A stretch of 64,000 nt of DNA from Bartonella elizabethae F9251 = ATCC 49927 (GTDB lineage: Bacteria; Pseudomonadota; Alphaproteobacteria; Rhizobiales; Rhizobiaceae). How positions within the stretch are numbered: position 1 is the stretch's first letter; every line of letters begins with the position of its first letter. A program made the translations under genes and the position numbers. Under the pieces are notes generated by a model that ran no database searches, had not been told where the DNA came from, and was given only the letters and a program-made list of their open reading frames with translations. This document shows positions 31,341 through 41,659 of the stretch, piece after piece. The stretch is taken from assembly GCF_000518165.1 (NCBI RefSeq), contig NZ_JADB01000004.1, positions 81,002 to 145,001 of the forward strand, written 5' to 3'.

Positions 31341-31776
31341 TTCTTACCTTTTAAAAGCTTAAAAGCGCGCAATAGACAAAAAAAATTCATGAGCTTTTAT
31401 TCGTATATTGGATCATAAACATTGAATGTAAAAAATTTACATTCAGAGAAAAAAACAGCAAAGCATTGCTTAAATGCATATGATTATTGATAAAACAAAA
31501 CGACGTCCCATCTCGCTTACAATCACAAGAAGGTTCCTCTAAATTTTGCTCGGGCATTATGCTCGATAATCCTCCAACTATGGGTCCTGTATAACAAACA
31601 GAAAATTTATTTATAGAGCTTCTTATAATGGGTTTATTTTTATATAAGATCAAGTGGTGAATGTCATATTTTTAACCTTACAAACAGTGACTCTCTATAA
31701 AAAACAACAAAATATCTAGACATCTACCCTTAGGAGCGTTATAGAAACGTCCACTCTCATTTTTGGGAAAGCTTAT
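31341..31776. other. intergenic region between the TerC-type gene and tRNA-Lys
   Basis: An 88-codon minus-strand frame at 31387-31653 has no ribosome site and no recognisable family, so no gene is called. The promoter of tRNA-Lys must lie in the last 100 bases. Confidence 0.5.
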
Positions 31777-31852
<76 letters not shown>

Positions 31853-32426
31853 TTTATTTTATATTATAAATAATTTATTGATTGCGTGAAATTTTTTAAG
31901 ATATAAGAGGTTTAATGAAATTGGGGGAGGAAAAAGCTGACACTACACACTTTGTTCGTCCCAATATTATACCAGCAACTCTTGTCCTTGAAACGATTTA
32001 AAAGAGGTATTTTAATCCTTTTTTGTACAGTTTAACTTCAGGCGCTTCTTCCTGCTTATAACGTGCAAAAAACACGGTTTTGATTGATTCAAGGTAGGAG
32101 AGATTGGAAATGAGAGAATCTTACGGTATTCAAGGTGAATAACGATAAATTATCTTCATAAATCAATATGTTGTATATTATCGAAATGAGTGTTTTCTAC
32201 ACGGGTAGATATTTTCAAGTTTATGGGAATTTCTTTGAAGGAAAATAGATAAATATTTCTCTGTTTTTATTCAGAATAAGTTTCTTATCAAGGGAGCATT
32301 TCAAGTTCGAAGGAAAAAAAGATAAATAAAAATAATGATTGTATTAATTTACAGATACAACTTGAACTTCAATATGATCCTATCATTTATAAGCACACAC
32401 AAAAGAAGCCATTGATAGCCTTTTAC
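31853..32426. other. intergenic region downstream of tRNA-Lys
   Basis: No gene. Most of it is occupied by the degenerate repeat segment at 31940-32195. Confidence 0.6.
31940..32195 (+). repeat. degenerate dispersed segment, copy A
   Basis: Two blocks resemble the 54590-54855 region. ACACACTTTGTTCGTCCCAA to AAAAGAGGTATTTTAATCC (about 31945-32020) matches 54600-54682. A block containing TTATCTTCATAAATCAATAT (about 32137-32190) matches 54793-54850. The distance between the blocks is almost equal in the two places (about 196 and 198 bases), which argues for common descent. Confidence 0.5.
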
Positions 32427-33380
32427 TTATTTAGGAGGTGTTTTGGGGGCTCTTTTCCAATATTGTTGTGCTTCAAAAATGGCAACCACAAATAACGAAA
32501 TGATGAGTGGTATGATCAAATAGAGTATTCTAAAGACAATAAGTGCTGCGATAACATCGGTTGGATTTATATTGGGCATACCTGTTATGAAGAGCGCTTC
32601 AAGAACGCCGACACCTCCTGCTGGCGCATTGGAGAGAAGCGTTATCGTAAAAGATGCAAGGAAAACACCAAGAACAGAAATAAAATGAATATCTGCATTG
32701 TAGGGGAGAACAGCATATATAATTCCTGCTGCTCCTAAAAGCTCTAGAGGGCTAATGAGGAGCTGTTGAATAACAATTTTTAGTCGTGGATAGGAAAGCT
32801 GAATTTTCTTGCCCAAGCGTAAGGGCTTCAATTGCAGCCAACTCCCAAACGTATAAAGTGCTATGCAACTGAGTAAAATTGCTCCAACTGTCGTTCCTAG
32901 CCATTCGGGAAGCTCTTCATGAATGAGGGTGATAATTTCGGGTTGCAAAACCAAAACGATCCCCAACAGTAAGATTGTACCGATGACAAAAGTAAAAGAA
33001 CAAAAACCTACTAATATGGCGATTTCTGTTCCATTTAATCCTTTCATTTTATAAGCGCGATAACGCACGACGGCACCAGAAAAAACTGAAGCACCGATAT
33101 TATGCGAAAGAGCGTAAGTTGTGAATGAACAGATCGCAATAAAAATCCAAGAAATTTTATGGCCTAGATGTTGTAAGGCGATACGATCATAACCAGCAAG
33201 AGCAGCATAGGCAAGCAGAGAACATAAACAGGCTAATAACCAGTGCTGTGTATTTAAATCGCTCAAACGTTCCAATACGTCTTCGAACGAAATGGCAGAG
33301 AGCTTTATATAAAGAATCCGAACAGATATCAGCATTGCTAAGATACCAATTAAGGGCCATATAAATTGCTTTATTTTCAC
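32427..33380 (-). CDS. UPF0104 / lysylphosphatidylglycerol-synthase-type flippase-domain membrane protein
   Basis: 317 residues with about eight hydrophobic helices and none of the soluble transferase domain of MprF. SHNIGASVFSGAVVRYRAYK and the late SNAPAGGVGVLEALFI are the two signature stretches of the UPF0104 (YbhN/LPG_synthase_TM) family. Family members act in the inner membrane and are thought to move or modify lipids; no specific role can be given. Its start (33380) is 24 bases after the stop of the upstream Kef-type gene on the same strand, so the two probably form an operon. Confidence 0.83.
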   Translation of the reverse strand: MKIKQFIWPLIGILAMLISVRILYIKLSAISFEDVLERLSDLNTQHWLLACLCSLLAYAALAGYDRIALQHLGHKISWIFIAICSFTTYALSHNIGASVFSGAVVRYRAYKMKGLNGTEIAILVGFCSFTFVIGTILLLGIVLVLQPEIITLIHEELPEWLGTTVGAILLSCIALYTFGSWLQLKPLRLGKKIQLSYPRLKIVIQQLLISPLELLGAAGIIYAVLPYNADIHFISVLGVFLASFTITLLSNAPAGGVGVLEALFITGMPNINPTDVIAALIVFRILYLIIPLIISLFVVAIFEAQQYWKRAPKTPPK

Positions 33381-33404
33381 GCTTCTTTATCCATGTTATG
33401 TTTT

Positions 33405-35147
33405 CTATAAATTTTCATGATTATGCATATTCTTTACAGACCTTTGTTCTGTTATATGCTCTATAATGCCATTGGCAATTTCTTCATCATCCGTTACTAC
33501 AACATCAGCCCCTAAATCAATGAGATAAGCTGTCTCTGTGTCAGATAATGCATGTGTGATTATCTGGATATCTTTCTGCATATCACGTATATTCACGATA
33601 CATTCTCCGACTTCAATGGTACTTCGCATTGTAATAACAACTTTATGTGCATGATTTATATTGGCAGCGTTCATTATTTCTTGTTGAATAATATTGCCAC
33701 AAATAACCTCAAAGCCATCGGCAATTGCTTTATCAGCGAGGCGTTTTGATTCTTCCACAATTACTATAGGGTGATCTCTATTTATTAAAGATAATGCAAT
33801 ACATTGACCAATACGACTATAGCCAATAATGACGATATGGTTGTTTTTTAAGGTTATTGGCAAAAAATCTTGGTCAGGATCTTGTGTATCAATATCAATA
33901 ATTGTTTGGGTATTTTGTGAAGAGGCAGAAATTTTTTCTAGATGTTTTTTTATTTTGTTACAGGCAATGAAAACAAGAGGATTGAGCAAAATAGAAAAAA
34001 TTGCTCCTCCAAGAATTAAATCATGAGCGTCATTGTTTAAAAGTCCTAAGCTTAGACTTAAACCCGCAAGGATAAAGGAAAATTCTCCGATTTGGGCAAG
34101 GCTTGCAGCAATCGTTAAAGCTGTTGCATTTGAATAGCGAAAAGCTTTAACGATGAAAAAAGCGACAGCAGATTTTCCAATGACGATAATAAATAAGGTT
34201 GCTAAGAGAGGAAAAAAATGAGTTAAGAGCTTTTCTGGATCAAATAACATGCCTACAGAAACAAAAAAGAGAACAGAAAAGGCATCGCGCAGGGGTAAAG
34301 ATTCTTCAGCAGCATGGTGACTTAATTCTGATTCGCTCATAACCATACCGGCAAAAAAAGCGCCAAGAGAAAGAGAAACCCCAAATAAATGAGCGGCTCC
34401 AAATGCTACGCCTAGGGCAATAGCAAAGACACTGAGACGGAATAATTCGCGTGATCCCGATTGTGCGCTCATTTTTAAAAGCCACGGGATAACACGTCGC
34501 CCAATGACGAGCATCAATGCGATAAATATAATGACTTTCAGGATGGTGAGACCAAAGACACCCCAAATACTTAAATCCAACCATTGAATAAGAGGATCCA
34601 ATGCTTCTTTGTTTGTATGGTTGAGGGTGCTTGCCAGGGAGGGAATGAGGACAAGTATAAGGACCATTGCTAAATCTTCAATAATCAGCCATCCAACAGC
34701 AATGCGGCCTTTTTCTGTTTCAATAAGATGACGCTCTTGCAAAGCACGTAACAGGATAACAGTACTTGCTATGGATAAAGCAAGTCCGAAGATCAAACTC
34801 CCGCTAAGGCCCCAACCCATAATCAGACCAAGACATAAGCCTAGAAAAGTAGAAAATGCCATTTGCGCAATAGCAGCTGGGACAGCAATCGCTTTGACAG
34901 ATAAAAGGTCTTTTAAGGAAAAATGGAGCCCAACACCAAACATGAGCAAAATAATACCAATTTCAGCAAGTTGATTGATAATAACGGAATCTATTTTAAA
35001 TCCGCCTGTATTGGGGCCCACAATAACACCAGCTAACAAATAGCCCACAAGGGGTGAAATCCGCAAACGGCTAGCAATCATTCCCAAAAGAAACGCTAAA
35101 CATAAACCGGCAACAATGGTTGTGATAAGTGGTGTGTCGTGGAGCAT
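33405..35147 (-). CDS. CPA2-family cation:proton antiporter (KefB/YbaL type) with TrkA-N domain
   Basis: 580 residues. Residues 1-390 form the Na+/H+-exchanger-like membrane domain: RISPLVGYLLAGVIVGPNTG, LLMFGVGLHFSLKDL, WLIIEDLAMVLILVLIPSLA (ion-site aspartate), LSLGAFFAGMVMSESE and LAQIGEFSFILAGLSL. Residues 430-560 are a cytoplasmic TrkA-N/RCK domain with IVIIGYSRIGQCIALSLINRDHPIVIVEES (nucleotide-binding). The architecture and length match E. coli YbaL/KefB, potassium:proton exchangers protecting against electrophiles or pH stress. The gene is the first of a two-gene operon with the UPF0104 protein. Confidence 0.9.
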   Translation of the reverse strand: MLHDTPLITTIVAGLCLAFLLGMIASRLRISPLVGYLLAGVIVGPNTGGFKIDSVIINQLAEIGIILLMFGVGLHFSLKDLLSVKAIAVPAAIAQMAFSTFLGLCLGLIMGWGLSGSLIFGLALSIASTVILLRALQERHLIETEKGRIAVGWLIIEDLAMVLILVLIPSLASTLNHTNKEALDPLIQWLDLSIWGVFGLTILKVIIFIALMLVIGRRVIPWLLKMSAQSGSRELFRLSVFAIALGVAFGAAHLFGVSLSLGAFFAGMVMSESELSHHAAEESLPLRDAFSVLFFVSVGMLFDPEKLLTHFFPLLATLFIIVIGKSAVAFFIVKAFRYSNATALTIAASLAQIGEFSFILAGLSLSLGLLNNDAHDLILGGAIFSILLNPLVFIACNKIKKHLEKISASSQNTQTIIDIDTQDPDQDFLPITLKNNHIVIIGYSRIGQCIALSLINRDHPIVIVEESKRLADKAIADGFEVICGNIIQQEIMNAANINHAHKVVITMRSTIEVGECIVNIRDMQKDIQIITHALSDTETAYLIDLGADVVVTDDEEIANGIIEHITEQRSVKNMHNHENL

Positions 35148-35247
35148 GGATTATTTACTATTCTTGATCAAAAAGTGAATGAATGAAAATGCCTCTTATT
35201 TCTTCGAGAAGAGAGGAATGATGTATCATATGTATTAAAGAACATTT

Positions 35248-37761
35248 TCATTTCGCTTTCGTATTTACACGATTATTTCGTTCACGCCACCAATTTCCTA
35301 GCAGCAGTAAAATAGGAGCAGCAATAAAGATAGAAGATGATGTTGCAACAATAATTCCAAAGACCATGGGCAATGCAAAATTATGAACGGCACTTCCACC
35401 CCATATCGCCATAGGAAGCATAGCAAGAATTGTTGTGGCGGATGTAAAAAAACAACGGACAAGAACTTGATTAATCGACAGATCAATCAGTTCGCGCAAT
35501 GGCATTTTTTTATAAAGACGCATATTCTCGCGCATCCTATCATAGACAACAACCTTATCATTTATAGAGTATCCAACAATTGTTAAGAGTGCAGCGATGG
35601 CTGTTAAATTAAAATCAAATTGAAATAGAGCAAAAAAGCCGATCATTTTTGTGGTATCTAGAATGAGTGTGACAATGGCTCCAATAGCAAAGAACCATTC
35701 GAAGCGTAGCCATATATAGAGAGTCATGGCAATAGCTGCAAGAATGACAGCTGTAAATGCAGCTGTGGCAAGTTCACCTGAAATTTTGGGGCCAACAACT
35801 TCTATTTGATCAAATGTGGTATCAGGATAGATATTTTGTACAGCTGTTTTGACTTTATCAATGGCGATGGTTTGTTGCGCTTCGCTCCCACTTTGTTTCT
35901 GCATGCGAATGAGTACGGTGTTTTCATTATCGATATTTTGCAGGCTAATTTCCCCAATATTAAGGGTAGAAAGCTTGGAACGCAGGGTTGCTAGGTCTGC
36001 TGGTGCTTTCGTGGTAATACTCATTTGGCTGCCGCCAATAAAATCAATTCCAAAATTCAAACCAGGTTTAAAAAAGAGAAAAACTGAAGCTATTGATAAA
36101 ATAATTGAGACACCAATTCCAATGAATCGCGCTTTCATAAAGTGGAAAGTTGTATTTTGGGGGAGAATGTTGAAGGCAGAGTGAATATGCAATTTTTTAA
36201 TTTTCCATCTACGAACAATCCAAATCATGATGATGCGTACAATGGTAATATTTGTGAACATGGAGATGATAATCCCAAGCAACATAGTTACAGCAAAACC
36301 ACGAACGGGACCGGTACCAAACCAAAAGAGTAAAACAGTTGCTATAATTGCCGTAACATTTGCATCAACAATGGTTGCAAAAGCCTGTTTAAAACCACGA
36401 TCTAGGGCAGCAAAAGCACTCACACCTTTTCGACTTTCTTCACGGATACGTTCATTGATGAGAATATTCGCATCAACGGCAATACCGATGCCTAAGATAA
36501 TACCGGCAATACCAGGTAGGGTCAGCGTCGCACCGAGGAGGCTAAGGGCTGCAAATGTTAAAATCGTGTGGAGCGCTAGGGCTATATTGGCAATAAGCCC
36601 CCAAATTCGGTAGAGAAGAAAAATAAAAATTGCAACAAGTATAAAACCGATTATGCCGGTGTAAAGTCCCATTTGGATAGCATCAGCACCAAGATTTGGA
36701 CCTACCGTTCTCTCTTCAATGACTGTGAGTGGAGCGGGGAGGGAACCAGCGCGGAGCAGAGCAGCCAAAGTTGAGGCTTCTTTGGAATCAAAGTTTCCTG
36801 TAATTTGACCTTGCCCATTGGGAATGACACTATTGATGGTAGGAGCAGTTAAAACCTTATGATCCAAAACAATAGCAAAAGGACGGTTAATATTTTGTCG
36901 TGTTATATCGGCAAATATTTTTGCACCAGCAGAATCTAGCGTAAATGAAATAATAGAACGTCCTGGTATTTGCGGGTCGAAACCAGCGCGGGCGTCTTTA
37001 AGGACATTTCCATCTAAGGCAATTTGATCATAAATTGCATAATGTTGTGTTTCATCAGTATATCCAGGAAGAATGGAAACACCTATAGGGGGATTATTGG
37101 GGTCCACATTAGAGGGAACAAGATGAAAACTCATCTTAGCGGTCGTGCCTAAAAGATCTCGCAGTTGTTTTGGATCTTGTAAGCCAGGCAATTGGACCAT
37201 AATACGATCATTTCCAACCTTTTGGATCGCTGGTTCTGAAACACCAACTTGATCGATACGGCGACGGATGATTTCTAAGCTTTGTTCAATGGCGTTGCTT
37301 ACACGATCTTTTATCCCCGCTTGTGTTAACGTGACACGGATTATTTCATTTTGAGCACTAATTGTGATGTTATGTTCTGTCGTCCCAAAACTGCTGTGTA
37401 TGGGTGTTATTAATGTTTTTAAGGCTGCGAGAGCTTTTTCAGTTTGTGATGCATCAGAAATAAGGGCAACAACACTATCTTCGACGATACGAACACTTGA
37501 GGTACGGATTTGTTTTTCACGCAACGCATTGCGCACATTGCTTAAAACGGTGTGTAATTGATCGCGTTTTAATGTTTTGCTATCAACTTCGAGCAGGAGA
37601 GAAGAGCCTCCTTGAAGATCAAGACCAAGGGCTACACGAGTGTCGGGTAAGAATTTTGAATTTTTAACTTGTTCGTGTGAAAATAAATTGGGTAAGGCAA
37701 TATAAATGCTGCTTAAAAGGATAAAGCAATAAAGGGTAGTTAACCAACGAGGTGTACGCAT
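35248..37761 (-). CDS. secDF: fused protein translocase subunit SecDF
   Basis: An 837-residue single polypeptide. The SecD part (about 1-520) begins with a signal-anchor, then RVALGLDLQGGSSLLLEVD, the periplasmic P1 region with IRRRIDQVGVSEPAIQKVG, and the membrane block GIAGIILGIGIAVDANILIN (D1-D6 relay region). The SecF part (about 545-830) has FGIDFIGGSQMSI, SGELATAAFTAVI, LTIVGYSINDKVVVYDRMRE and a late helix pair. SecDF uses proton flow to pull exported proteins through SecYEG. Fusion of the two is normal in Rhizobiales. yajC is not next to it here. The ATG at 37761 is preceded by GCGGAAT. Confidence 0.95.
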   Translation of the reverse strand: MRTPRWLTTLYCFILLSSIYIALPNLFSHEQVKNSKFLPDTRVALGLDLQGGSSLLLEVDSKTLKRDQLHTVLSNVRNALREKQIRTSSVRIVEDSVVALISDASQTEKALAALKTLITPIHSSFGTTEHNITISAQNEIIRVTLTQAGIKDRVSNAIEQSLEIIRRRIDQVGVSEPAIQKVGNDRIMVQLPGLQDPKQLRDLLGTTAKMSFHLVPSNVDPNNPPIGVSILPGYTDETQHYAIYDQIALDGNVLKDARAGFDPQIPGRSIISFTLDSAGAKIFADITRQNINRPFAIVLDHKVLTAPTINSVIPNGQGQITGNFDSKEASTLAALLRAGSLPAPLTVIEERTVGPNLGADAIQMGLYTGIIGFILVAIFIFLLYRIWGLIANIALALHTILTFAALSLLGATLTLPGIAGIILGIGIAVDANILINERIREESRKGVSAFAALDRGFKQAFATIVDANVTAIIATVLLFWFGTGPVRGFAVTMLLGIIISMFTNITIVRIIMIWIVRRWKIKKLHIHSAFNILPQNTTFHFMKARFIGIGVSIILSIASVFLFFKPGLNFGIDFIGGSQMSITTKAPADLATLRSKLSTLNIGEISLQNIDNENTVLIRMQKQSGSEAQQTIAIDKVKTAVQNIYPDTTFDQIEVVGPKISGELATAAFTAVILAAIAMTLYIWLRFEWFFAIGAIVTLILDTTKMIGFFALFQFDFNLTAIAALLTIVGYSINDKVVVYDRMRENMRLYKKMPLRELIDLSINQVLVRCFFTSATTILAMLPMAIWGGSAVHNFALPMVFGIIVATSSSIFIAAPILLLLGNWWRERNNRVNTKAK

Positions 37762-37852
37762 GATATATTCCGCTAATAGGCAATCTAACAGTGATTCAAA
37801 GTTAAAAGCACGAGTAAAGTAAGATGATCGTTTTATAATTCAAGGAAAAGGA

Positions 37853-38242
37853 TTAGGTGTGTTCATGGGGAGGAGCTCGTTTATTTGAAAAATATTGCGT
37901 TTTGACGGTATGAAGTCGTTTATAAATAGCTGAAATTTTTATTGAAAAGAGTTCCAATGTTAGAACTTTTTGAAAGAGCCTCATAAAAATAGATTCTGCA
38001 TGGAATGTTACAATTTTTAGGGTTTTAGTTGTTAGTACATTCAATTGAACACACTTGTTGGGTAAATCAAATCTATTCGTTTTAATAATATTCCTAATGA
38101 TATTAATGGTGTCTGATTGTTTGATAAAAGAAGCACGCGTTCCTAGATTGCTTGTCAAAAATACACCCAAACTGGATAGAAAAATCCAAGTCATCAATGG
38201 GAGCAAATTTTCTTTTTTGCAATAGAGGTACAAAAAAATCAT
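37853..38242 (-). CDS. hypothetical small membrane-anchored protein (uncertain)
   Basis: A 129-codon minus-strand frame upstream of secDF. The start has one hydrophobic segment at about residues 13-33 (LLPLMTWIFLSSLGVFLTSN), followed by a basic tail without recognisable motifs. The ribosome site before 38242 is poor (AAAGAAG about 12 bases upstream). I do not recognise a family. It may be a genuine lineage-specific gene or a chance frame in spacer DNA. Confidence 0.3.
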   Translation of the reverse strand: MIFLYLYCKKENLLPLMTWIFLSSLGVFLTSNLGTRASFIKQSDTINIIRNIIKTNRFDLPNKCVQLNVLTTKTLKIVTFHAESIFMRLFQKVLTLELFSIKISAIYKRLHTVKTQYFSNKRAPPHEHT

Positions 38243-38419
38243 GCGAGAGTGTCTTCTTTAATCTTATTAAGTTCAGCTTACAATTATTCCCTCTTATTAT
38301 CAGTATTATAGGATAAGGGAAAGCTTTTATAAGATTATTCTACAAAAGTTGAAAATATCTGCCTTATACTATATTTAAAAAAGAGCAGATAAAATACTTT
38401 TTGTATACCTAAGGTAGAT

Positions 38420-40795
38420 ATGTATTCATTTTGTAGAAAAAATACCCATATACTTTTCCTTCTTTTGGGGATTGTCGTTGTTTTTAATTCTGGCGCATGG
38501 GGAAATGAGGGCGCGCGCGATACAATTGTCGAACAGACAATAGCTTCTTATTCAGTTGATGAAATTATTCAAAAACAACAGTTGATTATTGAGAATCTTG
38601 AAGAAAATACTGAAACTTTAAAAAGAGATTTTGACAGAAAATTAGAAGATGGGCATGCTCTGGAAGAATTGCGCTTACGTGCACAAGATATCAGTGAACG
38701 TGCGCTCGAGGCAGCATTTGTTTTGCGTTCTCCTCTTAATGAGATTAATGCACTTCTTGATCAATTAACCGAGCTTAATCATGATGTAAAAAAACTGAAA
38801 AGTTCAGTGAAAGAATACGCTTACTTGATAGAGCAAAAAGCTAAAATTAATCGTATTATGCTTCGCTTTGAAGCAATTTTTTTGGCGACAAATAGAATAG
38901 CTGAACTTTCTATTTCTCAATCTCGTGAGCTTTTTAAACGCACCCTGACCGATAGGCTTGAATTTTCGATACCGATGATTCAACATCTTATCCAGAAAAC
39001 AAAAGAAGCTTCATCAGATTTTCTTTTGCTGTTGAGTTCTTGGTGTGGTTTTATCTTTTATTTCAAGCCGTTACAGCTTTTTCTTTGCTTTTTGATTCCA
39101 CTTTTCATCACTTTGGGACTTTCATATTTTTCTCGTAAGATTCTTGTCCATGTATATTGCCATTTTACCAAGTCTAATGAGGAAATATCCTATTTACAAC
39201 GCTTATTGATCGCCTTTATTTCAGTTCTTCTCCCTTCGCTTATCTGTGTTCTTTGCGTTTATCTTGTGTTATTTTTGTTTCGTAATTTTAATTTAGATCC
39301 AGGTAAGCTTACAACTGTTTTTAATACGATCGGTTGTCAAATCATTTTAGTCTTTTTAATCAATCGCTTAGCAGTTGTTCTTTTATCATCAAATATGCCC
39401 CATATACGTCTTTTCAATGTTGCACCATCATCGGCTTATCAATTGGTGATTTTACTCACTTCTTTAGGGGGTGTTTTGGCATTTGATGCTGTTTTTGATA
39501 GTATTTATCAAATTATTTCAGCACCTCTATCTTTGACAATTGCTAAAAGTTTTATTGCTGTTTTTCTTGTCGCGATATTGCTGTTTATAATAGCATTTAT
39601 CCCTTTGCGCTTTAGACGTCAGTCTTTTTTAGGAGAGAAAAGAGAAGCATATTTTTGGCCATTTTATATACGCGTTCCTTTTATTGGCTTGGGATTATTG
39701 CTCTTTGTGTTGAATTTTTTAGGCTATGTTGGTCTCGCGCGTTTTATTATGCAGCAAATTATGATTGGTGGAGCATTTTTAGTTCTCATGTATTTAGGCA
39801 TAAAAAGCGCTCAAGCAATTGGAACTAAAGGACAATTTATGAAGACAACTGTTGGTCATTTTTTGATGCAGAGGTTTCATTTAGAAGAAAAAACAATGAA
39901 TCAATTGGGAATTGTTTTAAGCGTTTTTCTCAATTTTTTTGTTGTTGTATTTTGTGCAATGCCAATCGCTGCACAGTTTGGATTTTCCTATTCCGATTTT
40001 AAAGCAGTTTTGTGGCAATCGGTGAGCGGTTTTCAGATCGGAAATATGACTCTTTCTTTGATTTCTCTTGTCACAGGAATTATTTCTTTTGGTGTTTGTT
40101 GGTTCCTTATTCGCCGATTTATTGATTGGTTAGATCATGTAGTGTTGGACCATGGAGAATTCGATTCTGGTGTCCGTAATTCTATCAAAACAGTGATAAG
40201 TTATGGAGGCGTTGTTCTGTCTGCTTTGACAGGATTATCAATGGCAGGTTTGGATCTTAGAAATTTTGCTCTTATTGCTGGAGGCCTTTCACTTGGTATA
40301 GGTTTTGGTTTACAGAATATTGTTCAAAACTTTGTCTCTGGACTTATTATTTTAGTTGGAAGACCATTTAAAATAGGAGATTATATAGAGTCCGGATCAG
40401 TAGGGGGGGTTGTTAAGCGTATTAGTGTACGAGCAACAGAACTTGAGACCATTCAGCGCAAAACGATTATTATTCCCAATTCAAGTCTTATTAATAATAA
40501 CGTTAGTAATTGGACACGACGCAATAAGGTTGGAAGAATTGATATTCCGGTGACTGTGTCATCTAAGGTTGCTCCAGAGCATGTTGTTGAAATTTTATTA
40601 GAGATTGCTTCTTCGACAGAAGGTGTTTTAAAAAATCCTCTCCCACAGGTGAGTTTTACAGCATTTGATAATAAGAGCTTTTCCTTTAATTTGGCTGTTT
40701 ATGTCCCTAATATTACCGCACCTTCTCATGTAACCAATACTCTTCGATTTGTCTTATATAAGCGCTTTACTGAGGAAGGAATCTTAGAATGCTGA
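38420..40795 (+). CDS. large MscS-family mechanosensitive channel with periplasmic domain
   Basis: 791 residues. There is a signal peptide (about 1-28, ending AWG), then a periplasmic helical region (about 30-200, many charged residues, coiled-coil prone), a series of membrane helices (about 205-580) and the MscS core. In the core, the pore-lining helix and beta domain are visible as LIAGGLSLGIGFGLQNIVQN, VSGLIILVGRPFKIGDYIES and IIIPNSSLINNNVSNWTR. Such proteins open under membrane tension during osmotic downshock. Relatives usually continue past EEGI with an IPFPQ-type tail; here the frame ends ...TEEGILEC, so the C-terminus is slightly shortened. The stop overlaps the start of a small secreted-protein gene. 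Confidence 0.87.
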   Translation: MYSFCRKNTHILFLLLGIVVVFNSGAWGNEGARDTIVEQTIASYSVDEIIQKQQLIIENLEENTETLKRDFDRKLEDGHALEELRLRAQDISERALEAAFVLRSPLNEINALLDQLTELNHDVKKLKSSVKEYAYLIEQKAKINRIMLRFEAIFLATNRIAELSISQSRELFKRTLTDRLEFSIPMIQHLIQKTKEASSDFLLLLSSWCGFIFYFKPLQLFLCFLIPLFITLGLSYFSRKILVHVYCHFTKSNEEISYLQRLLIAFISVLLPSLICVLCVYLVLFLFRNFNLDPGKLTTVFNTIGCQIILVFLINRLAVVLLSSNMPHIRLFNVAPSSAYQLVILLTSLGGVLAFDAVFDSIYQIISAPLSLTIAKSFIAVFLVAILLFIIAFIPLRFRRQSFLGEKREAYFWPFYIRVPFIGLGLLLFVLNFLGYVGLARFIMQQIMIGGAFLVLMYLGIKSAQAIGTKGQFMKTTVGHFLMQRFHLEEKTMNQLGIVLSVFLNFFVVVFCAMPIAAQFGFSYSDFKAVLWQSVSGFQIGNMTLSLISLVTGIISFGVCWFLIRRFIDWLDHVVLDHGEFDSGVRNSIKTVISYGGVVLSALTGLSMAGLDLRNFALIAGGLSLGIGFGLQNIVQNFVSGLIILVGRPFKIGDYIESGSVGGVVKRISVRATELETIQRKTIIIPNSSLINNNVSNWTRRNKVGRIDIPVTVSSKVAPEHVVEILLEIASSTEGVLKNPLPQVSFTAFDNKSFSFNLAVYVPNITAPSHVTNTLRFVLYKRFTEEGILEC

Positions 40796-41061
40796 AATAT
40801 ATTTATACTTTAATGACAGGTATTTTGTTGAATATTTTTACCATAACGGCTTTTGCAGCAACAGTGAAAAATATTGATTTAAAGATACAGCCTCTCATCG
40901 TTGTCGAAGGAAGTATACCTTCAAAGTTTTCTTTAAATACACATCAAACAATAACAATTTGTATGAAGGGATGCTTTATCACTTTTCCTAATAAAGACCG
41001 TTTTGTAATAAAGGCAGATGACATTATAGAAATTAGTAGGGGAAGGGCAATTTTTAAATAA
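40789..41061 (+). CDS. small secreted protein, translationally coupled to the MscS-type channel
   Basis: 90 residues: a signal peptide (about 1-23, TGILLNIFTITAFAA) followed by a roughly 65-residue mature domain containing TICMKGCFITFPNKDRFVIK, with two cysteines four apart. No family is recognised. The ATG lies seven bases before the end of the channel gene, so it is probably translated by ribosomes finishing the channel. The fold looks like a small periplasmic beta domain, by inference only. It may act with the channel's large periplasmic region. Confidence 0.6.
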   Translation: MLKYIYTLMTGILLNIFTITAFAATVKNIDLKIQPLIVVEGSIPSKFSLNTHQTITICMKGCFITFPNKDRFVIKADDIIEISRGRAIFK

Positions 41062-41659
41062 AATGATTGAAAACTTTTGTTTTGAAACAAGTTTTAGAAG
41101 GAAATAAAATTGCACGTGTTTCATATTACCTTTTGAAAAATGATAGGAAAAAAGGGATGATTTTCCTGTAAGATAGTTTTTACCCTCTATATAGACAATA
41201 TACATTATATATTTTTGATATAAAACATTGAGTTATATTTATAATACTTTTAATAAATATTTATTTTATAAAAATAATTACATCATTTTTAGCAATTTTA
41301 ATTAATTTATCTCATTAAAAAAGACATGAAATATCCTTTTTTGTATTTTTTAGTGAGATAAATTTAATACAAAACGTTTTATATTTTCTCATTTTAAGAT
41401 ATATAATAGATACTTTTATTAAATATTTATAATTTTAAGTATTTAAATTCTAATATTTTTAAATTTATTAAAATTTATTTGCTAAACTTCAATTTTGATG
41501 TAATGATGTATTTATATAGTGATTAGTTTAAATGTAACTATATTTAAATATAACTATACAAGGAGTAAATGCGATTTTTTGGTATAATATTTTATAAAAC
41601 TTTGTTTTTCTAAATGTGATTTTTGATTATATTTAAATTTAGCAATGGGGTATAATTTT
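41062..41659. other. very AT-rich leader region of the Hbp-like gene
   Basis: About 600 bases with no gene. Contains the inverted repeat at 41301-41368 and a TATAAT hexamer at 41583-41588 without a good -35 partner. Confidence 0.6.
41301..41368. promoter_or_regulatory. long imperfect inverted repeat upstream of the Hbp-like gene
   Basis: ATTAATTTATCTCATTAAAAAA (left arm 41301-41322) mirrors 41345-41368 with one substitution and one or two single-base gaps, around a 22-base spacer. It may be the terminator of the 40789 gene or an operator. Established work describes a haem-responsive H-box upstream of Bartonella hbp genes bound by Irr; I cannot say whether this repeat is that box. Confidence 0.4.

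Noticed and set aside
31387..31653. An 88-codon minus-strand frame near tRNA-Lys
   Set aside because: No ribosome site, no domain, unusual cysteine pattern but no support from neighbours.
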